Of a stretch of 64,000 bases of DNA, positions 1-8,817 are shown piece by piece (the stretch's first letter is position 1; each line of letters begins with the position of its first letter). Location: assembly GCF_007747995.1 (NCBI RefSeq), contig NZ_CP036276.1, forward strand, positions 2,471,001 to 2,535,000. Reading direction: 5' to 3'. A program made the position numbers and the translations under genes. Below the pieces are notes generated by a model. That model saw only the letters and a list, made by a program, of their open reading frames with translations, searched no databases and was not told where the DNA came from. The stretch comes from Symmachiella dynata. Lineage in GTDB: Bacteria > Planctomycetota > Planctomycetia > Planctomycetales > Planctomycetaceae.

Positions 1-125
1 CGTCACATTGGCCGTTTGCTAGAACCCGTTTCAAAACCGGGTTGTGCTTGCTCTCGCAGCGTTCAGATCAGTGTCAGTGAGACGCGTCAGAGGGTTTTAA
101 AACGACTTGTCGTAAAGCGTTCCCG

Positions 126-926
126 TTAGGTCGTCTGCTGACGGTCTTGGCGCTGTAATTCGCGAAGGGGAGCATCTCCACCTTGCACAATACAGACGTA
201 GACAAAATCGCCGTCGCGCCAGGAGACCGCACTGAATCGCGAATGATAGATCGGCGTCGCACTGGCCATCGAGGTGGCTGTCGGTGACGACCAGATCTTA
301 GCTGCCGGCGCGATGATCAAAGCCCCCCGAATCGTGCGGCCGCCGTTGCTGCGAAATTCGAATTCGGAGATCGCAATGTCGAGCGAGGTTCGCTGCGGAA
401 ACAATTCCCGATAGTCGTCCATCCACGTCAACGAGGTGAAATCCATCGCTGCGGACGGAGCCGACTGCTGGGGGTCAAACCCACCGGTGAACAACGGTCC
501 GACCACCTGGGAATCCAATTGCTGCGAAGCAGCCTGGGTGACTTTGTGCATACTCACCGTTGAAGAATCGATCCAGTACCACCCGCCGACGATGAGGAAT
601 AATAGGCTTGCAGCGATCACCGTGATTTGGCGAAACCGCCGAGGAGACTTTGACCGGTGGGGTTTGTCGTCTGGAGCGGGGACGGTGCTTGAAGCAAGTT
701 CGGCTTGGACGGCATCGAGCAGGCGGTTTTCCAGACCGGCAGGCACAGGCACGTCGCGGCAAACCGCGGCAATGGCGCGGTCCATCTCTTCACGATTGGC
801 AACGAGAGTTCGGCAACGCGCGCAGTCCACCAGATGCGCGGAGGCGGCCGTCAATTCCGGATCGTCTTCAGCGCAAGCTTCGGACCGGCACAACTCAAGT
901 TTCGCCAGTGCGTTGCTGCAATCCAT
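126..926 (-). CDS. Zinc-finger anti-sigma factor, membrane anchored
   Basis: Probable anti-sigma factor for the ECF sigma gene that lies just upstream on the same strand (117 bp gap). The 266-residue protein has a cysteine/histidine-rich N-terminus with the H-x3-C-x2-C signature of zinc-binding anti-sigma domains (H31, C35, C38, in HLVDCARC). One hydrophobic segment at about residues 101-119 would place the N-terminal domain in the cytoplasm and the remaining ~145 residues outside. The extracytoplasmic part has no motif I recognise and may be the sensor. By analogy with such pairs, the N-terminal domain would hold the sigma factor inactive until a signal releases it. The signal is unknown. 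Family role is known; partnership with this sigma factor is inferred from adjacency. Confidence 0.8.
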   Translation of the reverse strand: MDCSNALAKLELCRSEACAEDDPELTAASAHLVDCARCRTLVANREEMDRAIAAVCRDVPVPAGLENRLLDAVQAELASSTVPAPDDKPHRSKSPRRFRQITVIAASLLFLIVGGWYWIDSSTVSMHKVTQAASQQLDSQVVGPLFTGGFDPQQSAPSAAMDFTSLTWMDDYRELFPQRTSLDIAISEFEFRSNGGRTIRGALIIAPAAKIWSSPTATSMASATPIYHSRFSAVSWRDGDFVYVCIVQGGDAPLRELQRQDRQQTT

Positions 927-1043
927 CTCGTTCCTCTGTCTCGTTCCCTAAGTGGGAAAATCAATTCTCAAAAAAACAGACTCAGCACCAGATTGCCCGG
1001 TGCGGCGACTGTATGGCCCCAAAATCAATTGGGACCGTTAGGA

Positions 1044-1589
1044 TCAAATCGGAAATGTGACCGAATCACGGCTGGAACCGCATTGGGCGGCTTGAAGTAA
1101 TTCTTGACGCAAATGTGCTTTGGCCCGCGAGAGACGGCTCATCACTGTCCCGACGGGAACTTGCATCTGGTCTGCAATTTCCTGATAGCTAAATTCTTCA
1201 AAATAAAACAAAATTAAGGGGGACCGGAATGACTCCGGCAATGCGTTCAAAGCCGCCTGTAGTTGATCGGAATCAATTCCAAACGTCGCTGCGTCAGTGG
1301 ATTTCGGTTCCGGAATCGATTCCAGCGCCGACCCCAAAGGGACCTCCCCGTGGTCTTCGTCCCGTAGTCGCTTCAAATATCGGTTGCGGAGGATCGTGCA
1401 CAGCCATCCCTTGGCACTGCTTGGATCCCGCAACTGGTCAATTTTTCGGCACGCTTGCAGGTAAGTCTCTTGTGTCAAATCCTCAGCGTCGGCCGCCGAC
1501 CCGCTGAGACGGTACGCGTACCGGTACAGCAGAGAATGGTGCTGCCTGACGAGTTCGATCATGTTGGGCGCGCTGAGGGCTTCACACAT
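1044..1589 (-). CDS. ECF-type RNA polymerase sigma factor
   Basis: Sigma-70 family, extracytoplasmic-function type, about 181 residues. Region 2 lies near residues 15-75 and contains DAEDLTQETYLQAC, typical of the core-binding and -10 recognition helices. Region 4 lies near 105-165 with a helix-turn-helix (SYQEIADQMQVPVGTVMSRL) for -35 recognition. The open frame extends to 1646, but the extra residues look non-coding. I favour ATG 1589; ATG 1562 is also possible because region 2 begins just after it. No strong ribosome-binding site helps. The next gene on the strand is a zinc-finger anti-sigma factor, so the two probably form one regulatory pair. Confidence 0.9.
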   Translation of the reverse strand: MCEALSAPNMIELVRQHHSLLYRYAYRLSGSAADAEDLTQETYLQACRKIDQLRDPSSAKGWLCTILRNRYLKRLRDEDHGEVPLGSALESIPEPKSTDAATFGIDSDQLQAALNALPESFRSPLILFYFEEFSYQEIADQMQVPVGTVMSRLSRAKAHLRQELLQAAQCGSSRDSVTFPI

Positions 1590-1619
1590 GGTATTTTCTA
1601 TAAGTATTGATCCGATTCC

Positions 1620-1639
1620 TGTGGGTATTATTCCCCACA
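1620..1639. promoter_or_regulatory. 20-bp palindrome upstream of the ECF sigma gene
   Basis: TGTGGG and CCCACA arms are separated by an AT-rich 8-bp spacer, 31-50 bp upstream of the preferred sigma start. The position suits an operator or promoter-proximal element. No known regulator motif is recognised. Confidence 0.35.
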
Positions 1640-2006
1640 AATACAAAAAAATCCCGGATTCACAGCGTTTGCCGCAGTGCAGCCATCACCACGAGGATAC
1701 CGAGCCGCATTGCCGATCACAAAACCCGCAAGTTTTTTCGATTCCCGTAGTGGCGCCCGCGAACGCTGTGCAAGTTATTTCCAACGCTGATGGGAAGTTC
1801 ATTATGGGCTGTTTCGCTAGGGAATTCGTCGAACTGTGTGATTGGTTGGCTCTAATTCTTGAAAGTTTACAGTATTCCGGGAATAATCATCTGCCTCGCG
1901 CATCTTAAAATGGTGGATACCAAGAATTATTCGTACTGTGGTCTTCGCTGATTAGACGATTCGCAATTCGATTTGGTTTCCAATTTCGGTTTGAAGGAGG
2001 TTGAGA
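1640..2006. other. Intergenic region between sigma gene and lipoprotein
   Basis: About 360 bp between the minus-strand sigma gene and a plus-strand lipoprotein. No convincing gene was seen. The last bases carry a clear AAGGAGG ribosome-binding site (1994-2000) for the lipoprotein. The AT-rich right half probably holds its promoter, but no box is clear enough to call. Confidence 0.4.
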
Positions 2007-2276
2007 ATGCGGATTTTTTGCCTAATTCTCGTTTCGGCAGTACTGATTATCAGTGGGATCAGTGGGATCAGTGGTTGTGGTCCCGCCGGAGGACCTCCTG
2101 AGGAAACGTTGCCCACGGATGGGGCAGCCAACACAACCGATGCCACGATGGATACCGATGCGCCACCTGGTCAATCAGAACCCGGGCAATCAGAGCCTAG
2201 TCAATCCGAACCGGGGCTATCGGAACCGGAAAGCGAAGGAGATGCGGCCGAACCCGCTACGGATTCGGTCGAATAA
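2007..2276 (+). CDS. Small acidic lipoprotein with a Ser/Glu/Pro repeat tail
   Basis: An 89-residue predicted lipoprotein. The N-terminus is a hydrophobic signal ending in a lipobox-like ISGC, so the mature protein would be lipidated on that cysteine and exported. The remainder is low-complexity and acidic. A five-residue unit (Q/L-SEPG-like) repeats about five times and then runs into Glu/Asp/Ala-rich sequence. The start is fixed by AAGGAGG six bases before ATG 2007; a TTG at 2001 in the same frame overlaps that spacing and is unlikely. No enzymatic domain is visible. It resembles the next gene in plan (signal, lipobox, acidic tail) though not in sequence. Function unknown. Confidence 0.7.
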   Translation: MRIFCLILVSAVLIISGISGISGCGPAGGPPEETLPTDGAANTTDATMDTDAPPGQSEPGQSEPSQSEPGLSEPESEGDAAEPATDSVE

Positions 2277-2500
2277 CGCAGCCAAGGACGGTCGGAACCC
2301 GGTTTGCGAAAAATGAATTGGGGTCGTTCCACGTTTGCGGCGGTCAGAGCCGTCGGCGGGTTGCGATTGTGGTACGCAAACCATTTGTTTGGATTTGAGA
2401 TTGCTCGTGATGTTCTCGAGCCGGCCGCCTGAATCGTATGTTTAAAGCGCTGTCAGCGGTTGATTTTTGACCTGGAAAGACTACGAGGAGTATCTTTAAG

Positions 2501-2704
2501 ATGAAAAAATTGTTCGTGCTGTTTGCCGTCGTCGCCATGAGCTTTGCACAAATCGGTTGCGGTGGCCCTGCCACTGAAGAAGCGACTCCCCCCGCCGCCG
2601 ATACTGGCGCTGCCGCTGGTGATGAAGCAGTCGAAGTCGACGAAACGGTTGTCGAAGAGCCGGCCGCAGAAGAATCGGCTGAAGATGCGGAAGCTGAAAA
2701 CTAG
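2501..2704 (+). CDS. Tiny acidic lipoprotein
   Basis: A 67-residue predicted lipoprotein. The signal peptide (MKKLFVLFAVVAMSFAQ) ends in the lipobox IGC, followed by GG and a Pro/Ala/Glu-rich tail with almost no basic residues. GAGGAG lies about 12 bases upstream of the ATG. A strong rho-independent terminator follows at 2745-2775, so this is a self-contained small transcript. Such short acidic lipoproteins are common in planctomycetes and usually carry no domain. A role in surface charge or metal binding would be speculation. Confidence 0.75.
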   Translation: MKKLFVLFAVVAMSFAQIGCGGPATEEATPPAADTGAAAGDEAVEVDETVVEEPAAEESAEDAEAEN

Positions 2705-2744
2705 TCAATACGTCGCAAGACGTTGATTGACAAAATTTCGAAAC

Positions 2745-2775
2745 GGGGGAGTCTGGCAACGGACTCCCCTGTTTT
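2745..2775 (+). terminator. Rho-independent terminator
   Basis: GGGGAGTC and GACTCCCC form an 8-bp perfect stem with an 8-base loop, followed by TGTTTT. It sits 41 bp after the tiny lipoprotein gene. Confidence 0.85.
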
Positions 2776-2801
2776 CGTGCGCTTGCAAGAATCACGGTGC
2801 G

Positions 2802-3911
2802 TTATGTGAGCACGACTTGTTCCAGCGTGCGCTGCTTCAGTCGCTCCGTCACCGGCTCCGGCAGCGTGGCCGGCGCAGCCACGCCCGGTGTTCCATCGGG
2901 CAGCGTCATCAACTCCAATGGCGGTGACGAGAGGTCCTCGTGATAGAATCGGCTGGAGGGGAAAATGTCGGCTGGATAGGTAAAGTTCGGCAGCATGCCC
3001 AGCGCCACACAGTGTGCCGCTCCCGTGGCGCTTTCCAGCATGCCTCCCACCCAACAGGGAATCCCGGCAGCTTGGCAGGCATCGTGAATCGCCACGGCGT
3101 TGGTCAATCCTCCCACGCGTCCCGGTTTGATGTTCACGTAACGACAGCTTCCCAGTTGCAGCGCTTGCTGGACTGTCCGCAGATTCGTGGCACTTTCGTC
3201 CAGGCAGATCGGCGTCGCGATTTGCCGCTGCAGCTCTGCATGATCGATCACGTCGTCGTGTTGCAGCGGTTGTTCGATCATTGCCAAGCGGAATTCGTCC
3301 ACTTCTTGAAACAACGGCAGATCCTCAAGCCGATACCCGCTGTTGCAATCGATGTGAAATGTCTGGTCGGGAAATTGTTGGCGGACAGCGCGGAGCATTT
3401 CCAGATCCCAACCCGGTCGGAATTTGAGTTTCACCCGCGGAAATTTTTCGGTGACTGCCGTGTCGATCGCGGCTAACAAATCGTCGGTGCTGTCCATCAC
3501 ACCAAAGTCCGCGCCGACAGGAATCTGATCCCGCGTCGCTCCCAATAGGCGGTGCAACGGTTCGCCGGAAATTTTACTTTTCAGGCTCCACCAAGCATTG
3601 TCGAACATTGCTTTGGCAAAAGGGTTGCCCTTGTAGATTGCCAGACGGTTTTGCAGCTCGGTACTTGTCGGCAACTCCTGGTGGAGTAGGGCGGGAGCCA
3701 ACCAATCACGGGCGACGCTGAAGACCCCCACTGCGCATTCCGGACTATAGCAGGGGGCGGCAAACGGCGCGCTCTCGCCCCAGGCATCCACCGATCCACT
3801 CACGATACGGCACAGCACCGCATGGATAGCTGCATCCTCACCATAGGCAGTCCGCCAGGGATAAATCAGTGGCATCGCCACATGGTAAAGTTCGATTCGG
3901 TCAATGCGCAT
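2802..3911 (-). CDS. menC: Enolase-superfamily enzyme, o-succinylbenzoate synthase-like
   Basis: A 369-residue member of the muconate-lactonizing subgroup of the enolase superfamily, closest by motif to o-succinylbenzoate synthase/N-acylamino acid racemase. The catalytic lysine pair is K161-x-K163 (VKLKF). Metal ligands are D188 (HIDCN), E213 (IEQP) and D238 (LDES), and the opposite general base is K262 (NIKPGR). The GGMLES loop near residue 290 is also typical. All catalytic residues are present, so it should be active. In menaquinone synthesis MenC dehydrates SHCHC to o-succinylbenzoate. No other men gene is nearby, so racemase or dipeptide epimerase activity cannot be excluded. The gene reads away from the Hsp70 downstream region and ends close to the terminator of the opposite-strand lipoprotein. 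Confidence 0.75.
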   Translation of the reverse strand: MRIDRIELYHVAMPLIYPWRTAYGEDAAIHAVLCRIVSGSVDAWGESAPFAAPCYSPECAVGVFSVARDWLAPALLHQELPTSTELQNRLAIYKGNPFAKAMFDNAWWSLKSKISGEPLHRLLGATRDQIPVGADFGVMDSTDDLLAAIDTAVTEKFPRVKLKFRPGWDLEMLRAVRQQFPDQTFHIDCNSGYRLEDLPLFQEVDEFRLAMIEQPLQHDDVIDHAELQRQIATPICLDESATNLRTVQQALQLGSCRYVNIKPGRVGGLTNAVAIHDACQAAGIPCWVGGMLESATGAAHCVALGMLPNFTYPADIFPSSRFYHEDLSSPPLELMTLPDGTPGVAAPATLPEPVTERLKQRTLEQVVLT

Positions 3912-3995
3912 AGGGGGCGGTTTCTTTAGGGCGAAATCTTAAGGGTTTTACTGGATTAGCCAGCGCAAATTCAAATGTTTGTATCCGGTACAAAA

Positions 3996-4012
3996 CACTG
4001 GCAACGCCAGTG
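3996..4012. repeat. Solo arm of the CACTGGC palindrome family
   Basis: CACTGGC-AAC-GCCAGTG hairpin followed by GCACCCC, in the gap between the MenC-like and Hsp70 genes. It matches the arms of the larger element at 30895-31000. Confidence 0.6.
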
Positions 4013-4064
4013 GCACCCCAATTCTCACATTGGTTGTGACATTCGTGTTTTGGGTTGAGCGGAG

Positions 4065-5738
4065 TTAGTCGCCCGCGTCTTCGAAGAAGCGATAGAACTC
4101 GTCTTCGCCGGTCGCGCTGCCGATGTCGCGTGAAGCAACGGGGGTGGGGCTACGTGGAGGGGATTTGGGCGTGGGTGCCGGAGATGGAGTTTTCTGAGAA
4201 GCTGGAGCTTCGCTGTTGGTTGTTTCTGTGGCCGGGGTTTCGGTGCGGTCGATTTCCGCTGTGGCTTGTTTGCCGCTCTTGATTTCGCAGGCCGACACAT
4301 GCACCTTTGCAGCGGCATCGTAGTGAATCGTGACTTCGATTTCCGAATTCACTGGCAGGTTCTCAGGCAGGTCGTCGACTTTGCAGCCCCCTACATGCAC
4401 GAAGTCCTGCCCGTCATCCTCTCCCGATTCGATCACATGTAAATGCACGCGACGCTGATCCGGTTGGACCGTGCCGTAGACATGCGAAACCGAGGCAGGC
4501 AACGGTGTGTTCGCCGGGAGAATGTAGTGCGGAAAGCGATAACCGGTCACCGGATCGCGGACCAGAATTCCAAGTGCGCGGGAACTCACGCTTTGTTGGC
4601 GAAAACCGGCTAGGCGGTCCACAACAACGTCATTGCGAATGGAATGCACAAACTCGCTGTTGCTGAGCAGCATTCCCGCATAATAAGTAGCGCCGTGTGC
4701 GATCGATTGGTCGGGGGACAACGAGGTATTGAGCGTCCAGCCGCTCATCCCTTGAAGCATGTCGCGAACCATCGGCATCCGCGACGCCCCGCCGGCGGTC
4801 AGCACCACATCAACGTGCGCCCAACCCATGTTCATTTTTTTCAGCAGCTTGACTGTAATGTCCTGAGTGCGTTTCATGAGGCCCGCGGTCAATTTTTCAA
4901 ATTGCGCGCGCGTCACTTGGTAGGTCTTGCGCTTGCCGGCATGCGTACAACTCAGTGCCGCGCGTTCCCGCGCCGAAAGACTTCGCTTTGCCTGTTCGAC
5001 TTCCATGGCGAGATACTGCAGGCTTTGCCGATCCTCGGCGACATCCAGTCCGAGTTCCTTGATGAATTGCTTGCGGACATGTCCGGCCAACGCGCGGTTG
5101 AAATCGATGCCCCCCAATTTCAAATTGCCCGTCGACGCTAATACGCTCACCTGGTTTTTTTCGTAGTTCACCAACGACAAGTCGAACGTGCCGCCGCCCA
5201 GGTCGTAAACCAAGATGCGTTGTGAATGGGCCAACTCGGAGAACCACAATCCCTCCGCCCCCAAGACATAACACAGCGAAGCAGCCACCGGTTCGTTGAT
5301 GATGTCCACATGTTTCAGGCCCGCCGCTAAACCCGCTTTGATCGTCGCCTGACGCTGCGCGTCGCTGAATTGCGCGGGAACCGTGATGACCGCTCGCTGG
5401 ACTTTGCCGATTTTTTTTTCGGCGTCGCGCAGAAGCTTTTTGAGCACGAGAGCGGCGATGTCGGTCGGTGTGTATATTTTTCCGCGAATTCGCCAGCGCT
5501 TCTTGGGATTCCCCAGATGCCGCTTGGCATTCATGACCACGTATTCGGGGGTCGCAATCGCGTTGCGGAAGGCTTCTTTCCCGACAATCGGCCCATCTTC
5601 GTCGAAGAGCACCACCGAGGGCGTGGTGATTTCCCCTTCCTCATTGGGAATCGAAACCGGTTCGCCATGCTCGTTGAGGTAAGCGATACACGAATTCGTC
5701 GTCCCAAGGTCGATTCCCACCGCGTGCGTTGTCAACAT
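4065..5738 (-). CDS. Hsp70-family chaperone, short DnaK-like
   Basis: An Hsp70 homologue of 557 residues from ATG 5738; the open frame runs to 5816, but MLTTHAVGIDLGTTNSC is the normal family start. The actin-like ATPase shows the phosphate loops DLGTTNSC near residue 10, DLGGGTFDLSLV in the middle and TAGGASRMP further on. A substrate-binding beta domain follows (about 380-500). Instead of the usual alpha-helical lid it has a Pro/Thr/Ala/Lys-rich low-complexity tail ending in an acidic segment. DnaK is usually about 640 residues with a lid, so this is likely a specialised paralogue (HscC-like or planctomycete-specific). No DnaJ or GrpE gene lies beside it. It diverges from the STN-domain gene with a 150-bp shared upstream region. 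Confidence 0.88.
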   Translation of the reverse strand: MLTTHAVGIDLGTTNSCIAYLNEHGEPVSIPNEEGEITTPSVVLFDEDGPIVGKEAFRNAIATPEYVVMNAKRHLGNPKKRWRIRGKIYTPTDIAALVLKKLLRDAEKKIGKVQRAVITVPAQFSDAQRQATIKAGLAAGLKHVDIINEPVAASLCYVLGAEGLWFSELAHSQRILVYDLGGGTFDLSLVNYEKNQVSVLASTGNLKLGGIDFNRALAGHVRKQFIKELGLDVAEDRQSLQYLAMEVEQAKRSLSARERAALSCTHAGKRKTYQVTRAQFEKLTAGLMKRTQDITVKLLKKMNMGWAHVDVVLTAGGASRMPMVRDMLQGMSGWTLNTSLSPDQSIAHGATYYAGMLLSNSEFVHSIRNDVVVDRLAGFRQQSVSSRALGILVRDPVTGYRFPHYILPANTPLPASVSHVYGTVQPDQRRVHLHVIESGEDDGQDFVHVGGCKVDDLPENLPVNSEIEVTIHYDAAAKVHVSACEIKSGKQATAEIDRTETPATETTNSEAPASQKTPSPAPTPKSPPRSPTPVASRDIGSATGEDEFYRFFEDAGD

Positions 5739-5888
5739 AGGTGCGATTTCCTCGTTTTGCTGTACGCACTTTCGTGTTAGAATTCGACGGACCGAGAAGG
5801 GAGTCGGCGCTACCAACTTCGATTTAGTGTGGCAGCGCTGGCCACTTGAATCAACCCCGTCTTAGCCGTCGGCTTAGGGAGAACTTCG

Positions 5889-7055
5889 GTGTCGTCTCTT
5901 TCACTGATCTTGTTGGGATGTTGTCTGGCCGCCGAGCCGGGGTTTTCCGTTGTCGATGACCGACCGATTCCTGAGCTGGTCCAGGGGCAAGCTTTTGAAG
6001 CGACGTTGAATCAGCATATCTCGGTCCGCTGGGAAAATGTCGACATCCGCACGATCCTTCAGCGGCTAACTGACGAGTACCATATTGCGTTTCTCCGCGA
6101 TCGGCGGATTGATCCCGATGCCGTCGTCAGCTTTTCGACAGCACCCAAACCGGCGCGGGACGTCGTAACCGATATCAGTGCGTTGGCAGGCGGTGATATT
6201 CGCTTTGTCGGCAACACGGCCTATGTCGGTCCCGAACTTGCCGCACAGAAGCTACGCACACTGATTGCGCTGAGGACCGCGGAGTTGGCGAATACTGAGG
6301 AGATTTCCCCAGAGCATCAACAACGTCTTGCAAAACGCCAGACGATCCATTGGCAGGATCTTGATCAGCCTGTGGAAGTTCTGGAGAACATCGTTCGACA
6401 ATACGAACTAAAAATCGTGGGCGGCGAGCAGATTCCTCATGATCTTTGGGGAGGAGGGACAATCATTGCCGACAGCGCCGCCGAAGCGTTGTCGCTGATC
6501 CTGGTTCAATTCGACCTGACCTTCCAATGGCGGAATGGGGCGGCGGAAATCGAAATTATTCCAATCCCGGAAAAAGTGGTGCTCGCGCGCGGCCACAATC
6601 CGCGACCACATTCCCTGCGAGTCGCAACAGAACTCATCGACGCAGAGCTGCCCGGTTTGTCGCAGCGTATTGAGCAAGGCAAAATTGTCGTGTTGGGGAC
6701 GATCGAAGAGCACGAGACCGTGGAGCGAGTGTTGCACCCCCCGCAACCTAAAATCGCAGAGCATCCCGGCAAGGCTGCCGACGATCCACTGGAAAACGAA
6801 CGCATCACGTTGCGGGTGATGGGCGTCCCGGCACTGGCGCTGATCAAAGATTTGCAGAAGCGCTACAAAATGGTGTTCAAATACAATTCACAGACACTTG
6901 CGGCCGCCGAGATCGATCTGGAGCAGAAAGTGGATATTCATGTGACCAAAACGACAATCGATGGTTATCTTGCCGCTTTCATCAAGCAGGTCGGGGCCGA
7001 GTTCGAGCGAAATGGATTGCAGGTCACCATTCGTCCCCCTTCTGCCCAAAAGTGA
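5889..7055 (+). CDS. Secreted protein with secretin/TonB short N-terminal (STN)-like domains
   Basis: A 388-residue exported protein from a GTG start, with a hydrophobic leader (MSSLSLILLGCCLAAEPG). Residues ~35-105 read as an STN-like domain: a small beta-alpha-beta fold with HISVRWENVDIRTILQRL, the pattern of a domain whose first strand precedes an amphipathic helix. A second similar stretch begins near residue 145 (TIHWQDLDQPVEVLENIV) and a third near 300 (ITLRVMGVPALALIKDL). STN domains normally sit at the start of secretins or TonB receptors, yet no secretin barrel or receptor follows here. It may be a periplasmic scaffold. Domain calls rest on pattern only. Confidence 0.6.
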   Translation: MSSLSLILLGCCLAAEPGFSVVDDRPIPELVQGQAFEATLNQHISVRWENVDIRTILQRLTDEYHIAFLRDRRIDPDAVVSFSTAPKPARDVVTDISALAGGDIRFVGNTAYVGPELAAQKLRTLIALRTAELANTEEISPEHQQRLAKRQTIHWQDLDQPVEVLENIVRQYELKIVGGEQIPHDLWGGGTIIADSAAEALSLILVQFDLTFQWRNGAAEIEIIPIPEKVVLARGHNPRPHSLRVATELIDAELPGLSQRIEQGKIVVLGTIEEHETVERVLHPPQPKIAEHPGKAADDPLENERITLRVMGVPALALIKDLQKRYKMVFKYNSQTLAAAEIDLEQKVDIHVTKTTIDGYLAAFIKQVGAEFERNGLQVTIRPPSAQK

Positions 7056-7128
7056 GAAATACGGTCCGCCCACCGCGATTGGCAAACCGTCGTCCCCTCC
7101 AGTTGTGGCCCCGGGACGCATTCTTAAG

Positions 7129-7326
7129 TTAACCACGAAATCCGCGAAAAACACGAAAAAAAGGCAGCGAGAACGAAGAAGGCTTACGGCACTTCAGTTG
7201 TACTCAAATAACGTGGGATGAAAATTGTAGGCCCTTTTTCGTGTCTTTCGTCTATTTCGTGGTTTATTTTTTCTGTTTTGCTACAGGAGACCGCGCGAGG
7301 TTTTTCACGTTTTTCGTGGTTCAACT
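7129..7326. repeat. CACGAAA-family inverted repeat
   Basis: The left arm (7129-7160) iterates CACGAAA/CGCGAAAA units after TTAACC. The right arm (about 7234-7265) reads TTTTTCGTGTCTTTCG then ATTTCGTGGTTT, and a further partial arm lies near 7298-7324. The arms could pair into an imperfect hairpin of about 30 bp. A second copy is at 26439-26617. It occupies much of the 463-bp gap before the phosphofructokinase gene; nothing else is recognised there. Confidence 0.7.
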
Positions 7327-7518
7327 CAAAATCCCAGGAGTTGCCGCTGGCGGGATCTTACCCGGTTATTTCCGAAAATGTGTCTTCCTGGACGATTTTC
7401 GGGCGAATCGACCGCTGTTCCCTTGAACTCCGCCGCAGAAATGCGAACATCGGGGCTCTCGTGCACCGCCTGGCGGTCTTGATATCGATATCGAATTCCT
7501 GAGACGATCAAATAACAG

Positions 7519-8811
7519 ATGTCCCCAGCTCCTAAGAATCTCATCGTTGCTCAATCCGGTGGTCCGTCGCCGGTCATCAATAACAGCCTGCGTGGCCTTG
7601 TCGAAGCCAGCCGCGATTTTGCCGGCATCGGCACGATTTACGGTGGTTGGCATGGCATCGAGGGGGTGCTCAAGGAGGAATTGCTCGATTTATCCTCGCA
7701 ATGCCCTGACGAAATCGCCCGGCTGCGGATCACGCCGGCTGCCGGTTCGATCGGTACGTGCCGTTACAAACTCCGGGACCACCAAAACGAAGACTTCGAC
7801 CGCATTCTCGATGTCTTCAAAGCGCACAACGTGGGCTATTTCTGTTACATCGGCGGCAACGACTCGATGGACACGGCCAACAAGGTCGCCCAAATGGCGC
7901 ACGAGCGGGGGATTGACCTGGTGGCGGTCGGCGTTCCCAAGACGATCGACAATGACGTGGGGGATAGCGAATTCAAATTGATCGATCACACGCCCGGTTA
8001 CGGCAGTGTGGCTCGGTATTGGTCGCACATGGTGCAATTTGCCAACGAAGAGAACGCCGGCAGTTCCCCGGCCGATCCCGTGTTGGTGTTGCAAGCCATG
8101 GGCCGTCGCATCGGTTTCATCCCCGCCGCCGCCCGATTGGCCGATCCGGAGCGGAAATTGCCGCTGCAGATTTATCTAGCGGAGCGGGAAATTTCGATTG
8201 AAAAGATCCACGATCAAGTCAACGACCAATTGCGCCGCGACGGCCGTGCGATTGTGGTTGTCAGCGAAGGGCTGAAAATCGGTGATTTAGGAGAGCGGAA
8301 AGATTCGTTCGGCCATACACAATTCAGCTCCAGTGAAATCACGGTCGCTCAAAAACTGGTTAACGAGTTGAACAGCCGCGGTTTGGCCGTCAAAGGCTCT
8401 GCCCGTTGCAACGTGCCGGGCACCGACCAACGGCACAACATGATTTACGCCTCGACGGTCGACTTGGAAGAAGCCTACAAAGTCGGTCAAAAGGCGGCAC
8501 GGTTGGCGGCCGATGGCGAGAGCGGTTTCATGGCCACCATTTTACGCAACGACGTCCCCGAATACGGCGTGCATTATGATAAAGTTCCGCTACCTGAAGT
8601 CGCCAACAGCGAGCGGGAGTTCCTCGAATCGTGGATCACAGACGATGGCATGGACGTGACCGACGATTTCGTCCGCTACGCCGCACCACTCGTCGGCGAG
8701 GATTGGGTCAGCATCCCCATGAACCGCGGCCGTGTGCGATTGGCACAACTGCAGCCGCTGTTCGCCGATCAGCTACTGGCGAAATACACACCGCAAGCGG
8801 ATCGAGAATAG
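7519..8811 (+). CDS. 6-phosphofructokinase, probably pyrophosphate-dependent
   Basis: Phosphofructokinase family, 430 residues, cytoplasmic; interconverts fructose 6-phosphate and fructose 1,6-bisphosphate. Family motifs are the N-terminal SGGPSPVINNSLRG, the phosphoryl-donor loop GGNDSMDT, the catalytic PKTIDND and MGRRIGF. The lysine in PKTIDND and a non-glycine residue in the donor loop are the usual marks of pyrophosphate-dependent enzymes; ATP enzymes normally read PGTIDND and GGDGS. Length exceeds the ~320 residues of bacterial ATP-PFK, also in line with the long PPi group. A HAD phosphatase and 6-phosphogluconate dehydrogenase follow on the same strand, forming a sugar-phosphate neighbourhood. 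Donor specificity is inferred. Confidence 0.87.
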   Translation: MSPAPKNLIVAQSGGPSPVINNSLRGLVEASRDFAGIGTIYGGWHGIEGVLKEELLDLSSQCPDEIARLRITPAAGSIGTCRYKLRDHQNEDFDRILDVFKAHNVGYFCYIGGNDSMDTANKVAQMAHERGIDLVAVGVPKTIDNDVGDSEFKLIDHTPGYGSVARYWSHMVQFANEENAGSSPADPVLVLQAMGRRIGFIPAAARLADPERKLPLQIYLAEREISIEKIHDQVNDQLRRDGRAIVVVSEGLKIGDLGERKDSFGHTQFSSSEITVAQKLVNELNSRGLAVKGSARCNVPGTDQRHNMIYASTVDLEEAYKVGQKAARLAADGESGFMATILRNDVPEYGVHYDKVPLPEVANSEREFLESWITDDGMDVTDDFVRYAAPLVGEDWVSIPMNRGRVRLAQLQPLFADQLLAKYTPQADRE

Positions 8812-8817
8812 AAGACT

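Noticed and set aside
1561-1908. Plus-strand 115-codon frame across the sigma gene start
   Set aside because: Overlaps the ECF sigma N-terminus in antisense, with no signal, no motif and low-complexity residues.
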